From NCBI GenBank assembly GCA_000231825.2, contig JH720370.1, forward strand, positions 261,672 to 325,671: DNA of 64,000 bases, read 5' to 3'. Under the pieces are notes generated by a model. The model saw only the letters and a program-made list of their open reading frames with translations, made no database searches and was not told the origin of the DNA. Position numbers and translations under genes: made by a program. The stretch comes from Tetrahymena elliotti 4EA. Its lineage: Eukaryota > Ciliophora > Oligohymenophorea > Hymenostomatida > Tetrahymenidae. Numbering within the stretch: position 1 is the stretch's first letter; each line of letters begins with the position of its first letter. Of the stretch, positions 1-11,752 are shown piece after piece.

Positions 1-1
1 T

Positions 2-1309
2 TATGTAGAAGTGCCATAGGATTTAAATCAATTAACAATTTAATATTTTTCAGGTTACTAACATTGCTATCTTTTGTTTTCTCACTCATTTATTCCTTAT
101 TAAGAAAATACAACACTTGTTAAATAAGAGAGTGGGAGTTAAGATGAATAGGAAACTCAAATTTAAGAAACTAGAAGATTTCTTTAATTCAGTGGAGATA
201 AAACATAATAAGATAAAGTATCTACATATTCATTACCAGAAATAGATTTAAGACCTACTAAATCTTCATTCTATTTAGATACAATGTATCCAACTTTCTA
301 ATCAGGCTAATTATTAGTTAAGCCAGCTAAAAAGGGAATTCATATATTTTCAACAATTAATTTATCTCCAATGTATTCTCCATTTACAATTTAAGTAAAC
401 TCCTTCAATTTAAGATAAATGTCTAACTCATCTTACATATCAATCACTCTTAATGGAATCAATGATCTTCAGTCTTTGTATTATGATAAAACAAATGCAA
501 AGGATAAGAGCATTTTATTAGAATTCTGCAGTGTATTAAAAGATGTCACTATCTATGCTAGCTCTTGTCCATTTAATTAAACAATATCACACTGCTTTAC
601 CCCATCTAAATAACGTAATTCATTTTAGTAGAATATTACCTCTCAGAATGCTTCTATTCCTGATTTATGTGTAAACTAAATCTGTCATATCCTTTTCACA
701 ATCTAATACACACCATTTAATCTCTATGAGAATTAAGATGAATCAAATGAAAATTAAATTAAAAAGTTTTCAGTGACTTTAATTGAAATAGGTGATAAAT
801 CTGCATAATCTGTTGATAATGATGACAAAACTAAAGGCTTACCAAACAAATAAAACTAAGGAGACTCAAAAGAAAGTAAACAAAACTACAAATGGATAAT
901 AAGTAAAATTGCAAATTTATATTTTTAAATTAAATTAGTAAATTTTTTATTTTGATATTATTTAGTTTCGTGCTGTATTCTTCTTGGTTTGATTACTTTA
1001 GCAAGCGGTTTGATGTGCTACATTAAAATGAAATAAAATAAAATTTTAAAGTAAATGAAACGCAAAAACAAACTACTTTAACCTAATGAGAGTAGTTAAA
1101 ATGTGAAATAAAACTCAACTGGAGAAGACGATGAAGATGACGATGATGATGAGGAAGAAGAAGATGATGAAGTTGGAGAAGAATTTAAGATAAAAGGTTT
1201 CCAATCAAATTAAAGAAAAAATCCTTTTACTGTGAATGAAGACATGTTTTTAGATAGGACAAGTACCAATTCTAAGAATCATGATAACCACAATCTCTCA
1301 TTCGACTGA
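2..1309 (+). CDS. Single-pass membrane protein, 5' partial
   Basis: The frame is open from the window edge to TGA 1307-1309 with TAA/TAG read as Gln. One in-frame TGA (953-955) lies inside a 63-nt GT...AG intron at 903-965. Removing it joins KWII to ISCCILLGLITLASGLMCYIK, a clean transmembrane helix. The part before the helix is polar with N-glycosylation-like sites and several cysteines, as for an extracellular domain. The part after the helix is basic, then a run of about 20 Asp/Glu (about 1125-1190), then a Ser/Asn-rich tail, as for a cytosolic tail. I do not recognise the family. The true start lies outside the window. A second frame (3-775) is also open but has non-coding texture. Convergent with the COA4-like gene. 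Confidence 0.75.
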
Positions 1310-1710
1310 TTCAATCCTACTTTTAAATCCACAAAGAAAGTAGGTCATCAATTTTTCAACCAATAAAAAAAACTAAATAAAAAATTAAATAAATTAAAAT
1401 ATTTCTGAATAAAAATATAATAGAATCTTCTCAAGAAATAATAAAATAATAACTCTAAAAGATAATTAATAAACGAATACATAACAAATATCATCCATCC
1501 ATCATATTTATATTAAAACCAAATTTAAAAGTTTATTTAAAGATTAATAATTTATATAATAAATTCAAGTATACATTTCTATTTCTTGTATTTCCCTCAA
1601 ATTTAATCAATCACAAACAGAAATTTCTATTAGATTTTATGTATCTTTGTTAACTTTCAAATTCATACAATTATTTAGTCTCTCATAAAATTACTATGTT
1701 AACCAATCCT
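1310..1710. other. Convergent intergenic spacer
   Basis: AT-rich 3' flank between two converging genes. It should hold both 3' UTRs. I see no motif or repeat that I can name. Confidence 0.5.
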
Positions 1711-2023
1711 TCACTGTTTCTTAGAGTTTTATATGCATTTTGTTAGGAGGTCAGTTTCATTCTATTTTTTATAATTTATGTTAGCAACAAATAAACAATA
1801 AAATATTTTCATCTGGTAATTTTCATAATAATTAAATGATTATAAATCGTATTACTTTGCAAGATCTCCAATCTTTATGGAATAAATTTAAGCAATCTGT
1901 TAAATTTTTATTTTATTAAAAGCACCCTTACTGCATCATTAACCTTTTAGCAGTTTCATACTAAGGATCTGTTTCTTTAAGTGAATCGCATTTATCACAA
2001 AATTCGTTACTGGATGATGACAT
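1711..2023 (-). CDS. COA4: COA4-like twin CX9C mitochondrial assembly protein
   Basis: A 72-residue protein in two exons (2023-1856 and 1761-1711) around a 94-nt intron (1762-1855). The core shows GC(F)-x8-DC, then HKDWRSC, then nine residues and another Cys: C34-x9-C44 and C55-x9-C65. The DP...GC...C..x..DWR.C arrangement matches COA4 (CHCHD8), an intermembrane-space factor for cytochrome c oxidase assembly. Such proteins are oxidised by Mia40/Erv1 into a helical hairpin with two disulfides. The second CX9C appears only after splicing: the donor follows CK, and exon 2 supplies NETDLLTKC, in phase 0. Two extra cysteines (C9, C12) lie N-terminal. The gap between C44 and C55 is ten residues rather than the nine I recall for human COA4. 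Other twin CX9C families are the alternative. Confidence 0.8.
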
Positions 2024-3112
2024 TTTCTTACTTGCTTAAAGTTTGATAAATATTAATTTTTTAATTTAGTTTGTGAACAAAGTATTATCAAAAACTAATA
2101 AAGATTTTGATAACAAACAATACCTCTATTTAAATTTTATCAAAAATTGTAAATTTATTGATGCCGATTTCATTTCTATTTTACATTCTACATAATATTA
2201 TTTATCACTAAATACTAAAAAACTTACTGAAATACTACATTTTTAAAACATTTCTTATTTAAAAATAGCTACATACATACATTTCTATCTTAAATTAATT
2301 TTCTAAAAAATTTCTAACTAAAATAAATTTATAAATATTACTTAGAAAGTATAATATCAAACATGATTGCAAAATTGTTATTTTTGATATCTTACTTTCT
2401 TTTTTCAATTCCTTACATTTTCACTTAATAAAACAAAAAATTCTAAAAATGCCATAAACATATTTTTAATCATTAAAACTGCATTTATTATTTATTTAAA
2501 TAATTAATAGTGTGAGAATTGTTGAGAGGTAACAATTAATTAATGCTTGAAATATTATAATTTTTTTTTTAATTCAAAACATGATACAATCCAATCCAAT
2601 CTATTAGATGTTAAATTAAAACAGTAAAAGAGATGGGCGTTTTAAAAAAGAATTTAAAAGAGAAAAAAAATATTTAATTTTATCAATTAAAATTAAATTT
2701 ATTTTACAAGATTTAATATAATTTATTCATTTATTTAATTTTGCATTAAAATTATAAAATAAATATGAAATGATATTTTGAAATGAATGAGTTAGTGAGC
2801 GAGTGAATAAATATGTTGTTTTTATTAATAACTTGAGAAAGCATGCAAAAGATATATTGAATCTTTCTTTCATTTATTTTAGTAAGGAAAATAAATGAAA
2901 TAATAAAATGGATTGAAATATCATGGAAATAGTAATGAAGAAGTATTTATTTGCTTGTTTGATTTATTGAATTTTGAATTTACTTCCCTTTCATTTTGAT
3001 AAGGAAAGGTTTGAAAGATAAAAGGTTTGGAAATAAAAAAATAAGAAATATTATATTAAATTATTGAAAAGAAAAAGGAAAAATAAAAGCTAAATAAGAT
3101 AAATTAGAGGAA
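2024..3112. other. Divergent intergenic region
   Basis: Promoter-side DNA for the COA4-like gene (-) and the acyl-carrier-like gene (+), both mitochondrial in character. Very AT-rich, with simple-sequence stretches such as tccaatccaatc near 2589 and gagttagtgagcgagtgaa near 2788. No further gene seen. Confidence 0.5.
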
Positions 3113-4184
3113 ATGATGCAAAATTTAAAGAAGTTTATGAGCAAGACTGTCCAAGTCTAACCCGTTTCTTTCAACTAAATTCCCAAGGCTTTCTACAATT
3201 TCCCTGAATACAGAACTGGTGGTGTCCAAGCCAACGTAATATATAAATAAATTATATTAAGTCTAATAGAGTTATAGCTATTGTTGTTATTCCACTATGC
3301 AAGCAGATTCAAAGATTTATCAAATTATTTAGATCATAAATTTCAAGAATTAAATATCAAAATGTAAGAATAGAGAGGGATTTTAACAGAAAAAAAAATA
3401 TAAAAAAAGCAATTAATCAAATGAGATGAAGTGTATATAAGTCATCTACAGAACATATGTTTTTACTGCAGCCTAGCAAAGAGAAATGGACTGAAAGTTA
3501 GAATATTAAAATGATTAATCAAAGCAATTGTATTTAATCTAAATTTCAATTATGTCTATGCAAAAAATTAATAATTTTTAACATGACGATTGAAATTTTC
3601 TTCAAAGAGTTTTAAAAATCCAAATTATGTAAGTAGCATTATAGAGTTAAGCAATCTTATATAGAAATTGCTACTTTGAAAACTTTAAAATTCATAAGAT
3701 ATTTAGATATCTATAAATCTATTTATATAAAAATTGATATAAAACAAAGCAGCTGCAGTAGTGTATTTGATTGATGAAATTAATATTATTGAAAACATGA
3801 TTGATTGTTTGTTTGATTGATTTAATACTTATTTGATAAATCTTTAAATTAATAAATAAATTAAAATCAATAAAATGATAATGATAAATTGTTTACAATT
3901 ATTTTATTATTTAATATTAATAGCCTGGTATTACTGCTAAGAGAATCATTAAATGTGTTGGCGAAAGATTGAGAAAGTACGATCCTGCTAGATGGGAAAA
4001 TGTTCCTATTACTTTTAAGACTCACTTCAGAGATGAAAACGGTTATAGTGATGTTGCCACCTCTATCTAAATTCATGATGCCTTAGAAAAGGAATTCGGT
4101 ATTGATGTTAAGGATAGATTGGCCTTGGTCACTGACATTGAAACTGCCTTCTACATTGTTATGAGTCACCACGACCCTCTATGA
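3113..4184 (+). CDS. Acyl-carrier-protein-like mitochondrial protein
   Basis: Two exons, 3113-3235 and 3924-4184, give 127 residues; the 688-nt intron is phase 0. The N-terminus (MMQNLKKFMSKTVQ) is basic and could be a mitochondrial presequence. Residues from about 45 on resemble the four-helix ACP fold: ITAKRIIKCVGERL, then YSDVATSIQIHDALEKEFGI, like the ACP helix II stretch ending ALEEEF. The usual DSL motif with the phosphopantetheine serine is absent; the nearest match is GYSDV, with the serine two residues out of register. ACP-like subunits sit in complex I and in LYR complexes, and non-acylated versions are possible. Codon choice is GC-richer at third positions, as in highly expressed ciliate genes. 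Assignment is by pattern only. Confidence 0.55.
3236..3923 (+). other. Long intron of the ACP-like gene
   Basis: 688 nt between GTAATA and ...TTAATAG. AT-rich; I found no convincing internal exon or nested gene, though an unrecognised small exon cannot be excluded. Confidence 0.55.
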
Positions 4185-5357
4185 GAGAATTTAAAAATAC
4201 TTAAAAAAATCAAATAGATATTAACAAGAATAATAGAAAATATATTATTGCTTCTGACAATATGCCTCTATTATTTCTCAAAAATCTCAACATAATTAAA
4301 AGCTTTCTTGCTTTGATTTAACAAAATTTATGCATTATTTCATTCTCTAACAATATGTGCATATATTCGTATTTTGTTATCAATTAGCTGCTTGCATCAC
4401 CTTTATTCATTCATTCTTCTTTATTTTCTTACTAAAAAAGAGATGTTTTTCATTCGTTTTCATTTATAAAAAAGTTTTGTTTTACATTAAATAAAAAATG
4501 TTTTTTTAGTTTTCAAAAATACTACTGTTAAAGCAGTTATAAAAAATATAAAATTAGTTACTCTCTTCATTATTTAAATTTTATTTCTCTATTACTATTA
4601 GTAATTTGCTATTTTTGATAGAATAGATTTAATTGATGTAAAATAAAATGCAAAAAAATTAAATTTGTGATTTGAAAATAGCAAAATAGTTATTTTTTAA
4701 ATAACTAATTTATGGATGGATGGCTGAAGAGGGAGAATAAAACTTATCACTCAATGATTTAAAAAAGAATTTTTTGTTCTATTACAATTTGGAATATTAA
4801 TCTAACAAATTTTTAGATATTATTAAAGAGTTACAATTTAAGTAAGTCTATGCTAAATAATTAAGAAATTAATAAAACTCTAAAAACTAAAAGAAAATAT
4901 CAATTTTTAAGAATTTATTTACGATTGAAAGATATTAAAGAATTTAATTTTTTAAAGAGTTGATTTGTGATTAACAGTTGAGGGAGAATTAATTAGACTC
5001 ATCATTCAAAATATAATATAATTTTATTCTATTACAAAGAATTTTGAATATTAATCTAACATAGCTTTGAAATCTTATTGATAGCTAGGGTAAGAGTAAG
5101 AATATGTTATTTTATGAAGAAATTGATATTACTCTAAATCTTATTTTGTGATTTAAAATTTTAATGTTTAATTTTAAAAATATCTTTAAGCAATTTCAAA
5201 ATCAGTTCTTGCTTTTTTAAATAAGATTTTTTGCATTTTTATGAAGAAATATTGTTTTGAAAATTTTTGATTGATAACATAAATAAGTAAATAAAAAATA
5301 ATTGAAGCAATAAAAATAAAAGATTCTCTTCAAATCAAACTAATTTTCAAAAAAAAC
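4185..5357. other. Intergenic region with a diverged repeat
   Basis: AT-rich spacer between two plus-strand genes. It contains two related blocks listed separately (about 4723-4830 and 4976-5087). No gene supported. Confidence 0.5.
4723..5087. repeat. Two diverged copies of a ~110-bp block, 251 bp apart
   Basis: Both copies share gagggagaat, an attcaa/ctcaa patch, ttctattacaa and then ggaatattaatctaaca or gaatattaatctaaca, in the same order. Copy 1 is about 4723-4830 and copy 2 about 4976-5087. They are too diverged to be recent. No open frame is conserved between them. Confidence 0.5.
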
Positions 5358-8300
5358 ATGAAAAGTAGAATAAATTTAAAGCTCCTTCTATTATTGATAG
5401 GAATAGTTGTTTCTCTTGCAAAAGGCGTATGGATTATTATATTTTCAATACCTCAAATATTTTTAATGTTGAAATCATCTATTGTTAATATTATTTTAGA
5501 TTTAATTAATAAATCATTCACTCATCTTTACTCATTTTTTAAGATTATTTATTCGCAATGAAGATTAATCGAATTATTGATTAAAATAAAAAAAAATATT
5601 TTTTCTAAAAAGGACATCGAGCATGGTCATGGAAAATAATAAAGATAAAGCTATAAATAAATAAATCATAAAATTTCTGATTAAATTGATAGCGATTAAG
5701 CAAATGATAAATAATATTACACACCAACTGAATTACTTAAAGAATAGTATGAAGTTAGAAATAAATTTAAAAATATTTGTGGTGATTTTGATTTATCTGA
5801 TGATGGTTAATGGCCAGTTTCAGAAATTGATGCATCTTAGATAGCATAAAAGATGTTTGCATTTAATCTTAAGGATCCTAGAGATATTTATGACATTATT
5901 GTAAACTAAAAGGAGATTGACACTATTTATTGGACATAAATTATTGGCAAACTACAGCCATGGATTATCATGATTTTAGTTTGTTTGATAGGTTAATGCA
6001 TATGCTGCTGTCAAATATTTTGCATTCCTGAGCTTAAAATATTTCGTCGTTGTTGCTAAATAGACTTTAATAAAGAAACTGAAAATAATTGGGAGAAGAA
6101 CTTTTATTTTTTTTTGATAGTTATTTTTGGAGGTTTAATATTTTTTATTGGTGGTTGCATATTTATGTCCTCTGATTTTGACATCAGTTAAAATCAATTT
6201 CAATGTACAATACTCTGGTCTTAAAAAGTTCTCCTAGGTGTAGATAAACAAAATTAAACTGCTTTATAATTCTATGATGAAGGTAATATCAAAGACCAAC
6301 AAACTACCATGAAGTATAGCTATGATGAAGATGGAGAATCTGATAACTTTAGTAGAAATAGCACTTGGGTAGCCAATTATGGCGGAGTAGATGTCATCAA
6401 ATTCTAATTTTAGCAATTGAGTGAATTCTTTTAAACTATTTAAGATAAAGAAAGTGCTAAATAGATTAAAGATATATAAGTTAATCCATTCTATGATGAA
6501 TACAACAATGTATAATCTATGATTCCACAACTCTATGAAAAACATAAGGTAAAAATTTAAAATAATTTCAATCAAATCACTAAATATTTAACAGGATATT
6601 CTAATTCACTCAAGCTTAATTAAGTTAACTTAAAATTTAAATAAAATTTGGTAACTACTTTTAATATTTTTAAAAAAATAAAAACAAAAAATATGAGCTT
6701 TTTATCTATTTAAAATTAAAAATAAATTCAAAGGTTTTATATTAAGTTTGCTTTATTTAAAAAAGGGAATTTTCCAAGTTAATTTGTTTAAATGCTTTAT
6801 TAAAATGAATAATCAATCTATTATAAAAATTTTTAAATATAAAATAAGTACTATGAGTTTCTTTGTTTTAATTTAAAAATTAAATTGCTTTATAAAAAAT
6901 ATTAAAGTTTGTTTATTTAAAAAAAGGGGAAATAATTAGTGAATCCCAATTCAATAGATCAAGTAACTTATATGAATAATTAATTTATTGGATAGATAGG
7001 ACCATTACAAACGATAGGTACCATAGGATGGTTGCTATCGAATGAAATTAAGTCTAGAAAATTTAAAATAGACTTTATAGGTGAAGTATAAAAACATTCA
7101 AGTCACTTAGAGGAAGTAAGAGAAGAAATATCAAGCAATGCTCTTGAGGCTAAAAATGAAATAGATAAAATAACATATTTAGCCAATATATATTTAAAAA
7201 AAGTTGATAATCTTATTGATTAGTATAAGCCTTTTGTTAGTTAAGGAGTTGATTATATTGAAAAATACTTTGAAGTTGTAATGTTTATGGTATTTTGTGG
7301 TCTAGTTGGTTTTATTTTTGTAGCTTGGCCAAAATTTAATAGCTGTGCCTTCTTACTTCATTTGAGCTGGTATTGTAGTACTTGTGTATTAATTGTAGGA
7401 CTCTTGTTGTGTCTTATCATGTTCTCAATAGGAGTTATACTTAATAATGGAGTATGTAAAGCAAGTGAAGATTTTTTAACTAATCCTAATTTCTTCAAAG
7501 AAGAACACATAAATGTGACTTAATAGCTTAAAAATAGTGTAAATTACTGTGTCTTTCACAATAACTCAACATACTTTGATGTTTAAAAGTATTTATAAGA
7601 AGTAGAAATTCTTGAAAAAGCAGTAGATGCCTTTTTAAATTTAAATCTTAGTAAACAGTCTCTCAACAGTAAAATTAATTATGTTCAAAATGTTTTAGAT
7701 AATGAAAAAAATGCATCTCCTGTTGCTGCAAGTGAAGCAACAAAAAATTTAAATGATTGGACAGATTTTTCTATCAAAAGTTCTTTACAAACTTCAGAGG
7801 GGTAATGTAACATAAGCAGAGATTAGTGGATTTGGTAAGATAGTGAATGTTCTTACTCTACTATTATTGATTCAAAATAATCCGATTTTGATCTAGGTTT
7901 TACAGTTTGTTTGAGAATTATAAAAACAAATCCAGATTTTGTAAATAAAAGATACAACGATCAATTTAAAAACTGCAAAGCCAGTATTGAGCAAGAAATT
8001 TTCAAAAGATTTAATGCAATATAAAAGTAAGTTAATATATTTCTCTTTTTTAATATAATTTCAAAAAAACAAAATAAGGCTGGTTGGTATGGTATCTATT
8101 TTTTACTTTTTGAATACCAAAAAGAAATTAATTAAACATTTTTATATTTTAAAATAAATTTTATAAATAATCTTTCCCTCTATTAAGTTAAATTTTAATT
8201 TAAACAGAATTATGAAAGAATTTTTTTTTAAATTATTCAATCCTTTTATAATTTGCTAATTTTTTTACTCTAACAATAGTTATAGAAATTCTGTGAAAGA

Positions 8301-9018
8301 TGTTTTTAGTGGTGTTTTAAATGATCTTAATGATTATAATACTCAAGTAGATAAATTAGATATAGACATTGATAAAATATCAGCAAAACTTAAAAATTTT
8401 AACAAAGAATTTGATCAAATATTCTAAGTAGTAACATCAGTAAATGGAGGGTTATAATAGACTCTTGATTGCACTTTTGTAAAAGATACAATAGTTAGAG
8501 CTAAGAATTCTATTTGTATCACTGCTCTTAATGGAGTATTTTTATATACTGTATTCTTTTTGGCTTCTTCTGTCTTTTTGATATTCTTCAGCTTATTTGT
8601 CTGCATATCAGCAGCAAGAATCTTGCCAAATAAAGATGAAGAAATATAAAAATAAATGATGCTTTCAACTTTAAATTAAAACTCCTCTTTTGTTATTAAT
8701 ACTTAAAGAGCACAATATAATCCAAATGAATCAAGCTATGTTTACAGAAAAGAGTAAAAAAAAGAGTAAAATTCATTGAACAACTCTTATGAGCTTGGTA
8801 TTTAATACAAGGTAGAAAAAAATAGCAATATTAATAATAATAACAACATAATATCATCAGATTAAGAAAATTAGCACTAGTCAAATCAGTAATTAAATTA
8901 AAAAAATCTTAAAGAACATGAAAACTCTTTTATCAAAAAGACTAAAAATCAACTGAGAGATATAAATGAAAACGAAAATGATAGTGATAGCTACCATTCT
9001 GCATAAAATCACTTTTGA
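5358..9018 (+). CDS. Prominin (CD133)-like five-span membrane protein
   Basis: Modelled as four exons: 5358-5483, 5613-6650, 6927-8026 and 8280-9018 (1000 residues, TGA 9016-9018). The 8027-8279 intron is firm because it shifts frame; 5484-5612 is inferred because it removes an in-frame TGA at 5559; 6651-6926 is inferred from texture. A signal peptide (MKSRINLKLLLLLIGIVV) is followed by five membrane spans near residues 159-180, 206-227, 506-526, 540-562 and 836-867. The short loop between spans 1 and 2 is cysteine-rich (CICCCQIFC...RRCC), and two extracellular loops of about 280 residues each follow. This is prominin topology and size, including the hallmark cysteine-rich first cytosolic loop. 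Prominins mark plasma-membrane protrusions and cilia and bind cholesterol. The C-terminal tail is long, Asn/Gln/Ser-rich and unlike animal prominins. Confidence 0.7.
6692..6930 (+). repeat. Two imperfect ~80-bp repeats in a prominin intron
   Basis: Blocks beginning tatgagctttttatc (about 6692) and tatgagtttctttg (about 6852) both end in tttatttaaaaaa-ggg. The offset is about 160 bp. The second copy supplies the proposed acceptor at 6925-6926. Confidence 0.45.
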
Positions 9019-10075
9019 AAATTGATGGATTTCTTTCTAAATTAAGAGACTTCATCAAGCAAGCAAGCAAGCTTCTTTCTTTCTTGCCTTTCTTCTTTTT
9101 AAATTTTAAATCAAATATACTTTTTTAAACAAAAATATTTAAAAATTGGTTATAATTAATTATTTATAGATTAGATTAGTAGTGTATACTTTTATAATAT
9201 TTTTACAGTTTTTAGCAATAAAATTGTTATCTCAAAAACTTAATTTCTAAATTAACTTTTTTGAAAGAAAATTAAGTATTTATTTAAAAAAAAAGAAGTA
9301 AAATATTCATTAGCAACAAGATAATTCTAAAAAATAATGATATTTAAAGAAGATTATAATTTATATAAGATAACAATCCAAACACAAAACTAGAGTAAAC
9401 ATTTGTATCTTAATAACATTTTAAAATATTAAATAGTCATTTAAAAAACTTAATAAATCAATTTACTTTAGAGAAAACAAGCGAAAAATTTGTTCTAAAA
9501 AAGAAGTAAGGTCATAGTAAAGTACATAAATTACAGTCATTCTAATTTATAATTATTATAAATATAAGATAATTAGACTTACACTAAATCATTTGTTTAA
9601 TTATCTTATTTCAAACATAATATGTAGATTTTATAATATTTCCTTTCAGTCTATTTATTTAAAAAACTTAATAGAAAAAAAAAAAATTAAATTAGTTGAA
9701 AACAATTAAAAATTAATTTAAAAAAAAATAAGTAAATACTGGTTAACTGAATTATTTTTTGTTATTTTTGTATATTATCCTCTCAAACATGTTAAAAGAT
9801 GCAAATTATAAACGAAAGTAATAATTTTCTTACAACACAAATGTTTTATTTTAATTTAATAATATTTCTATTTAATTTTCAACAAAATGATTTTTAAAAA
9901 ATGTACAATAATTATTAATTAATTGAAAACAAATAAAGATTTATTATTTAAAAAAAGGAAGTAAAGTATTAGTTTACTAGATAGTTTACAGTAATTCTAA
10001 TATATAATTATTATAAATATAAGACAATAATAAAAATCATAAACTAATTTATTAGAATGGATAACTAACTAATAA
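9019..10075. other. Convergent intergenic region
   Basis: Lies between the ends of the prominin-like (+) and LRR (-) genes. AT-rich, with a short caagcaagcaagc stretch near 9056 and the repeat listed separately. No gene seen. Confidence 0.5.
9503..10025. repeat. Two diverged copies of a ~68-bp block, ~454 bp apart
   Basis: About 9503-9570 and 9958-10025. Both run from gaagtaa through ttacagt-attctaat to taattattataaatataaga. The last roughly 30 bp are nearly identical. Confidence 0.5.
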
Positions 10076-11305
10076 TCATTCTACATAATACTTGAGGGAT
10101 ACAGTAACATCATATGGTACACGAGTTTCTATGTAGGCCATTTCAATGTGGTTATCTACAATGTAGGTATGGAAATCCCAATACCAATTTTCTTTTCTTG
10201 GTCTGGTACGCAATTTGTGGAATTCTTATAGAGCCATTTAACCAAAGTGATTCCAATATAACTTTAAACTTATAAGTGAGTCATTTGTTTCTAAAGATTC
10301 TGCAATCATTTTAAGACCATTGTCATCAATGTCATTTCTTGTCATATCTAAATGAACTAAAGATCTTGTCTTTGATAATGCTTGGGCAATAACTTTAGCA
10401 CCATAATGACCTGTACGATTAGAAGCTAAAATTAAACTTTCTAAAGCACAGTATTCACTGCATAAATATTTAGCTAACGCTTCACATCCTTTGAAAGAAA
10501 TTTTATTTGCTGTGAGATCAAGCACTCTTAATTTATTATTTTCTAACAAATGTTCTGTCATTGTATAAATAGCTTCACAATTAAATGCATGCTTTTAAAG
10601 AGAAAGTTTTTCAACTGATCTATTAGATTAGAGCATTTTTGCAAAATGTATTGCTGTTTCTTATCCAATAGAAGTGTAGGTTGGTCTGTCTACATTTAAA
10701 ACAGCTAATGTATTATTCTAATAGTTTAATACTGAAGTTATACCAATCATTCCATCATGAGTGATATCATTATCTCCTAAATTTAATTCAATTAAATTCT
10801 TATTAGTGAATAAAATTTCAATTATATTCATAGCTCCATTAGTGCGAATTTTATTTGATTCTAGATTTAAATAGCGAAGAGAAAAGTTTTCTTTTAATTG
10901 ATTAGCTAATTCTTAGCTTCCAGCAGTTTCAATATCATTTCCCTAAAGATTTAAAGATTCTAGATATGGGCAATTACCAATTAGTTATGCCAAGCTTTCA
11001 GCACCAGTATCAGTAATTAAGTTATAACTGAGATCTATATGGCGAATAATTTCTCCTGATTCCTAAAGAGTCTCACAAAGAATAATTAAATCCTTATCTC
11101 TCAAGCGAGAACTAAAATTCAATTTATCATTTCCTCTAAAAATGATATCTAAACTGTTATTTCCTCCCTATTCATCATTAGAAATAGCATTATGAGAAGG
11201 ATTAACTAATTCTCGAATAAGTGCTTTATTAGGTTAATGATGAATTTTTTCACAATGCTCGCTATACTTTTAAGCTATGCTAGATCTTAAATCCTATATA
11301 TTCAT
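10076..11305 (-). CDS. Leucine-rich-repeat protein (ribonuclease-inhibitor type)
   Basis: One exon, 409 residues, start ATG at 11305, TGA at 10076-10078. From about residue 80 to 330 it repeats the RI/NLRC-type LRR pattern of about 28 residues: IRHIDLSYNLITDTGAESLA, LESLNLQGNDIETAG, LRYLNLESNKIRTNGA, LIELNLGDNDITHDG, LRVLDLTANKISFKGCEALA, LVHLDMTRNDIDDNGL. The C-terminal 60 residues (from RPRKENWYWDFHTY) are not LRR and may be a capping or beta-type tail. Ciliate LRR proteins of this size are often ciliary or regulatory scaffolds (LRRC34/LRRC74-like), but I cannot assign an ortholog. Same strand as the coiled-coil gene upstream, 447 nt away. Confidence 0.85.
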
Positions 11306-11752
11306 AATAATTTATTTTAAGGGTATATGAATTTATTAATTTTTGTTAGTAATAAATAATAAAAGTAACAACCCAAAATTTATTTAATCATGCAAATAAA
11401 TATAATAATAAATTAATGCTTGATTCATTTTAGTTAATCATTCATACTAAATTGAATTATATGAGCAATTATTTCTTTGTCTTTGTGAAACTATTTCTTG
11501 CATGTAAAAACAGAAAAATCAATAAAAAAAGGTAAAAAAATAAACAGTAAAAAAATCTAAACATAAAAAATATTTTATGAAAAATAAAACAATTTTAAAT
11601 CAAATTTTTGCTTAATGAAAAACTAAATTGCCAAAGGAAATTTTTTCTATTTAATTAAAATTGTTTAAATTTTTTATTTGAATTATAAATATAAATGTTG
11701 ATTGCCAAAAGAATTTTATTATTTCAATTAAATTCCTTTGATATTAATTTAT
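11306..11752. other. Intergenic spacer
   Basis: 447 nt of AT-rich DNA: the 3' UTR of the coiled-coil gene and the promoter of the LRR gene. Nothing else recognised. Confidence 0.5.

Noticed and set aside
3..775. Alternative open frame overlapping the first gene
   Set aside because: The adjacent frame has better composition and leads, after one intron, to a membrane span and stop; this one ends in unstructured sequence.
5936..5960. Apparent frameshift or extra intron near the first prominin span
   Set aside because: Recounting shows three A before ttattgg, so the frame is continuous through the span.
10238..10561. Separate short LRR gene
   Set aside because: It is only the TAA/TAG-free part of the longer LRR gene at 10076-11305.
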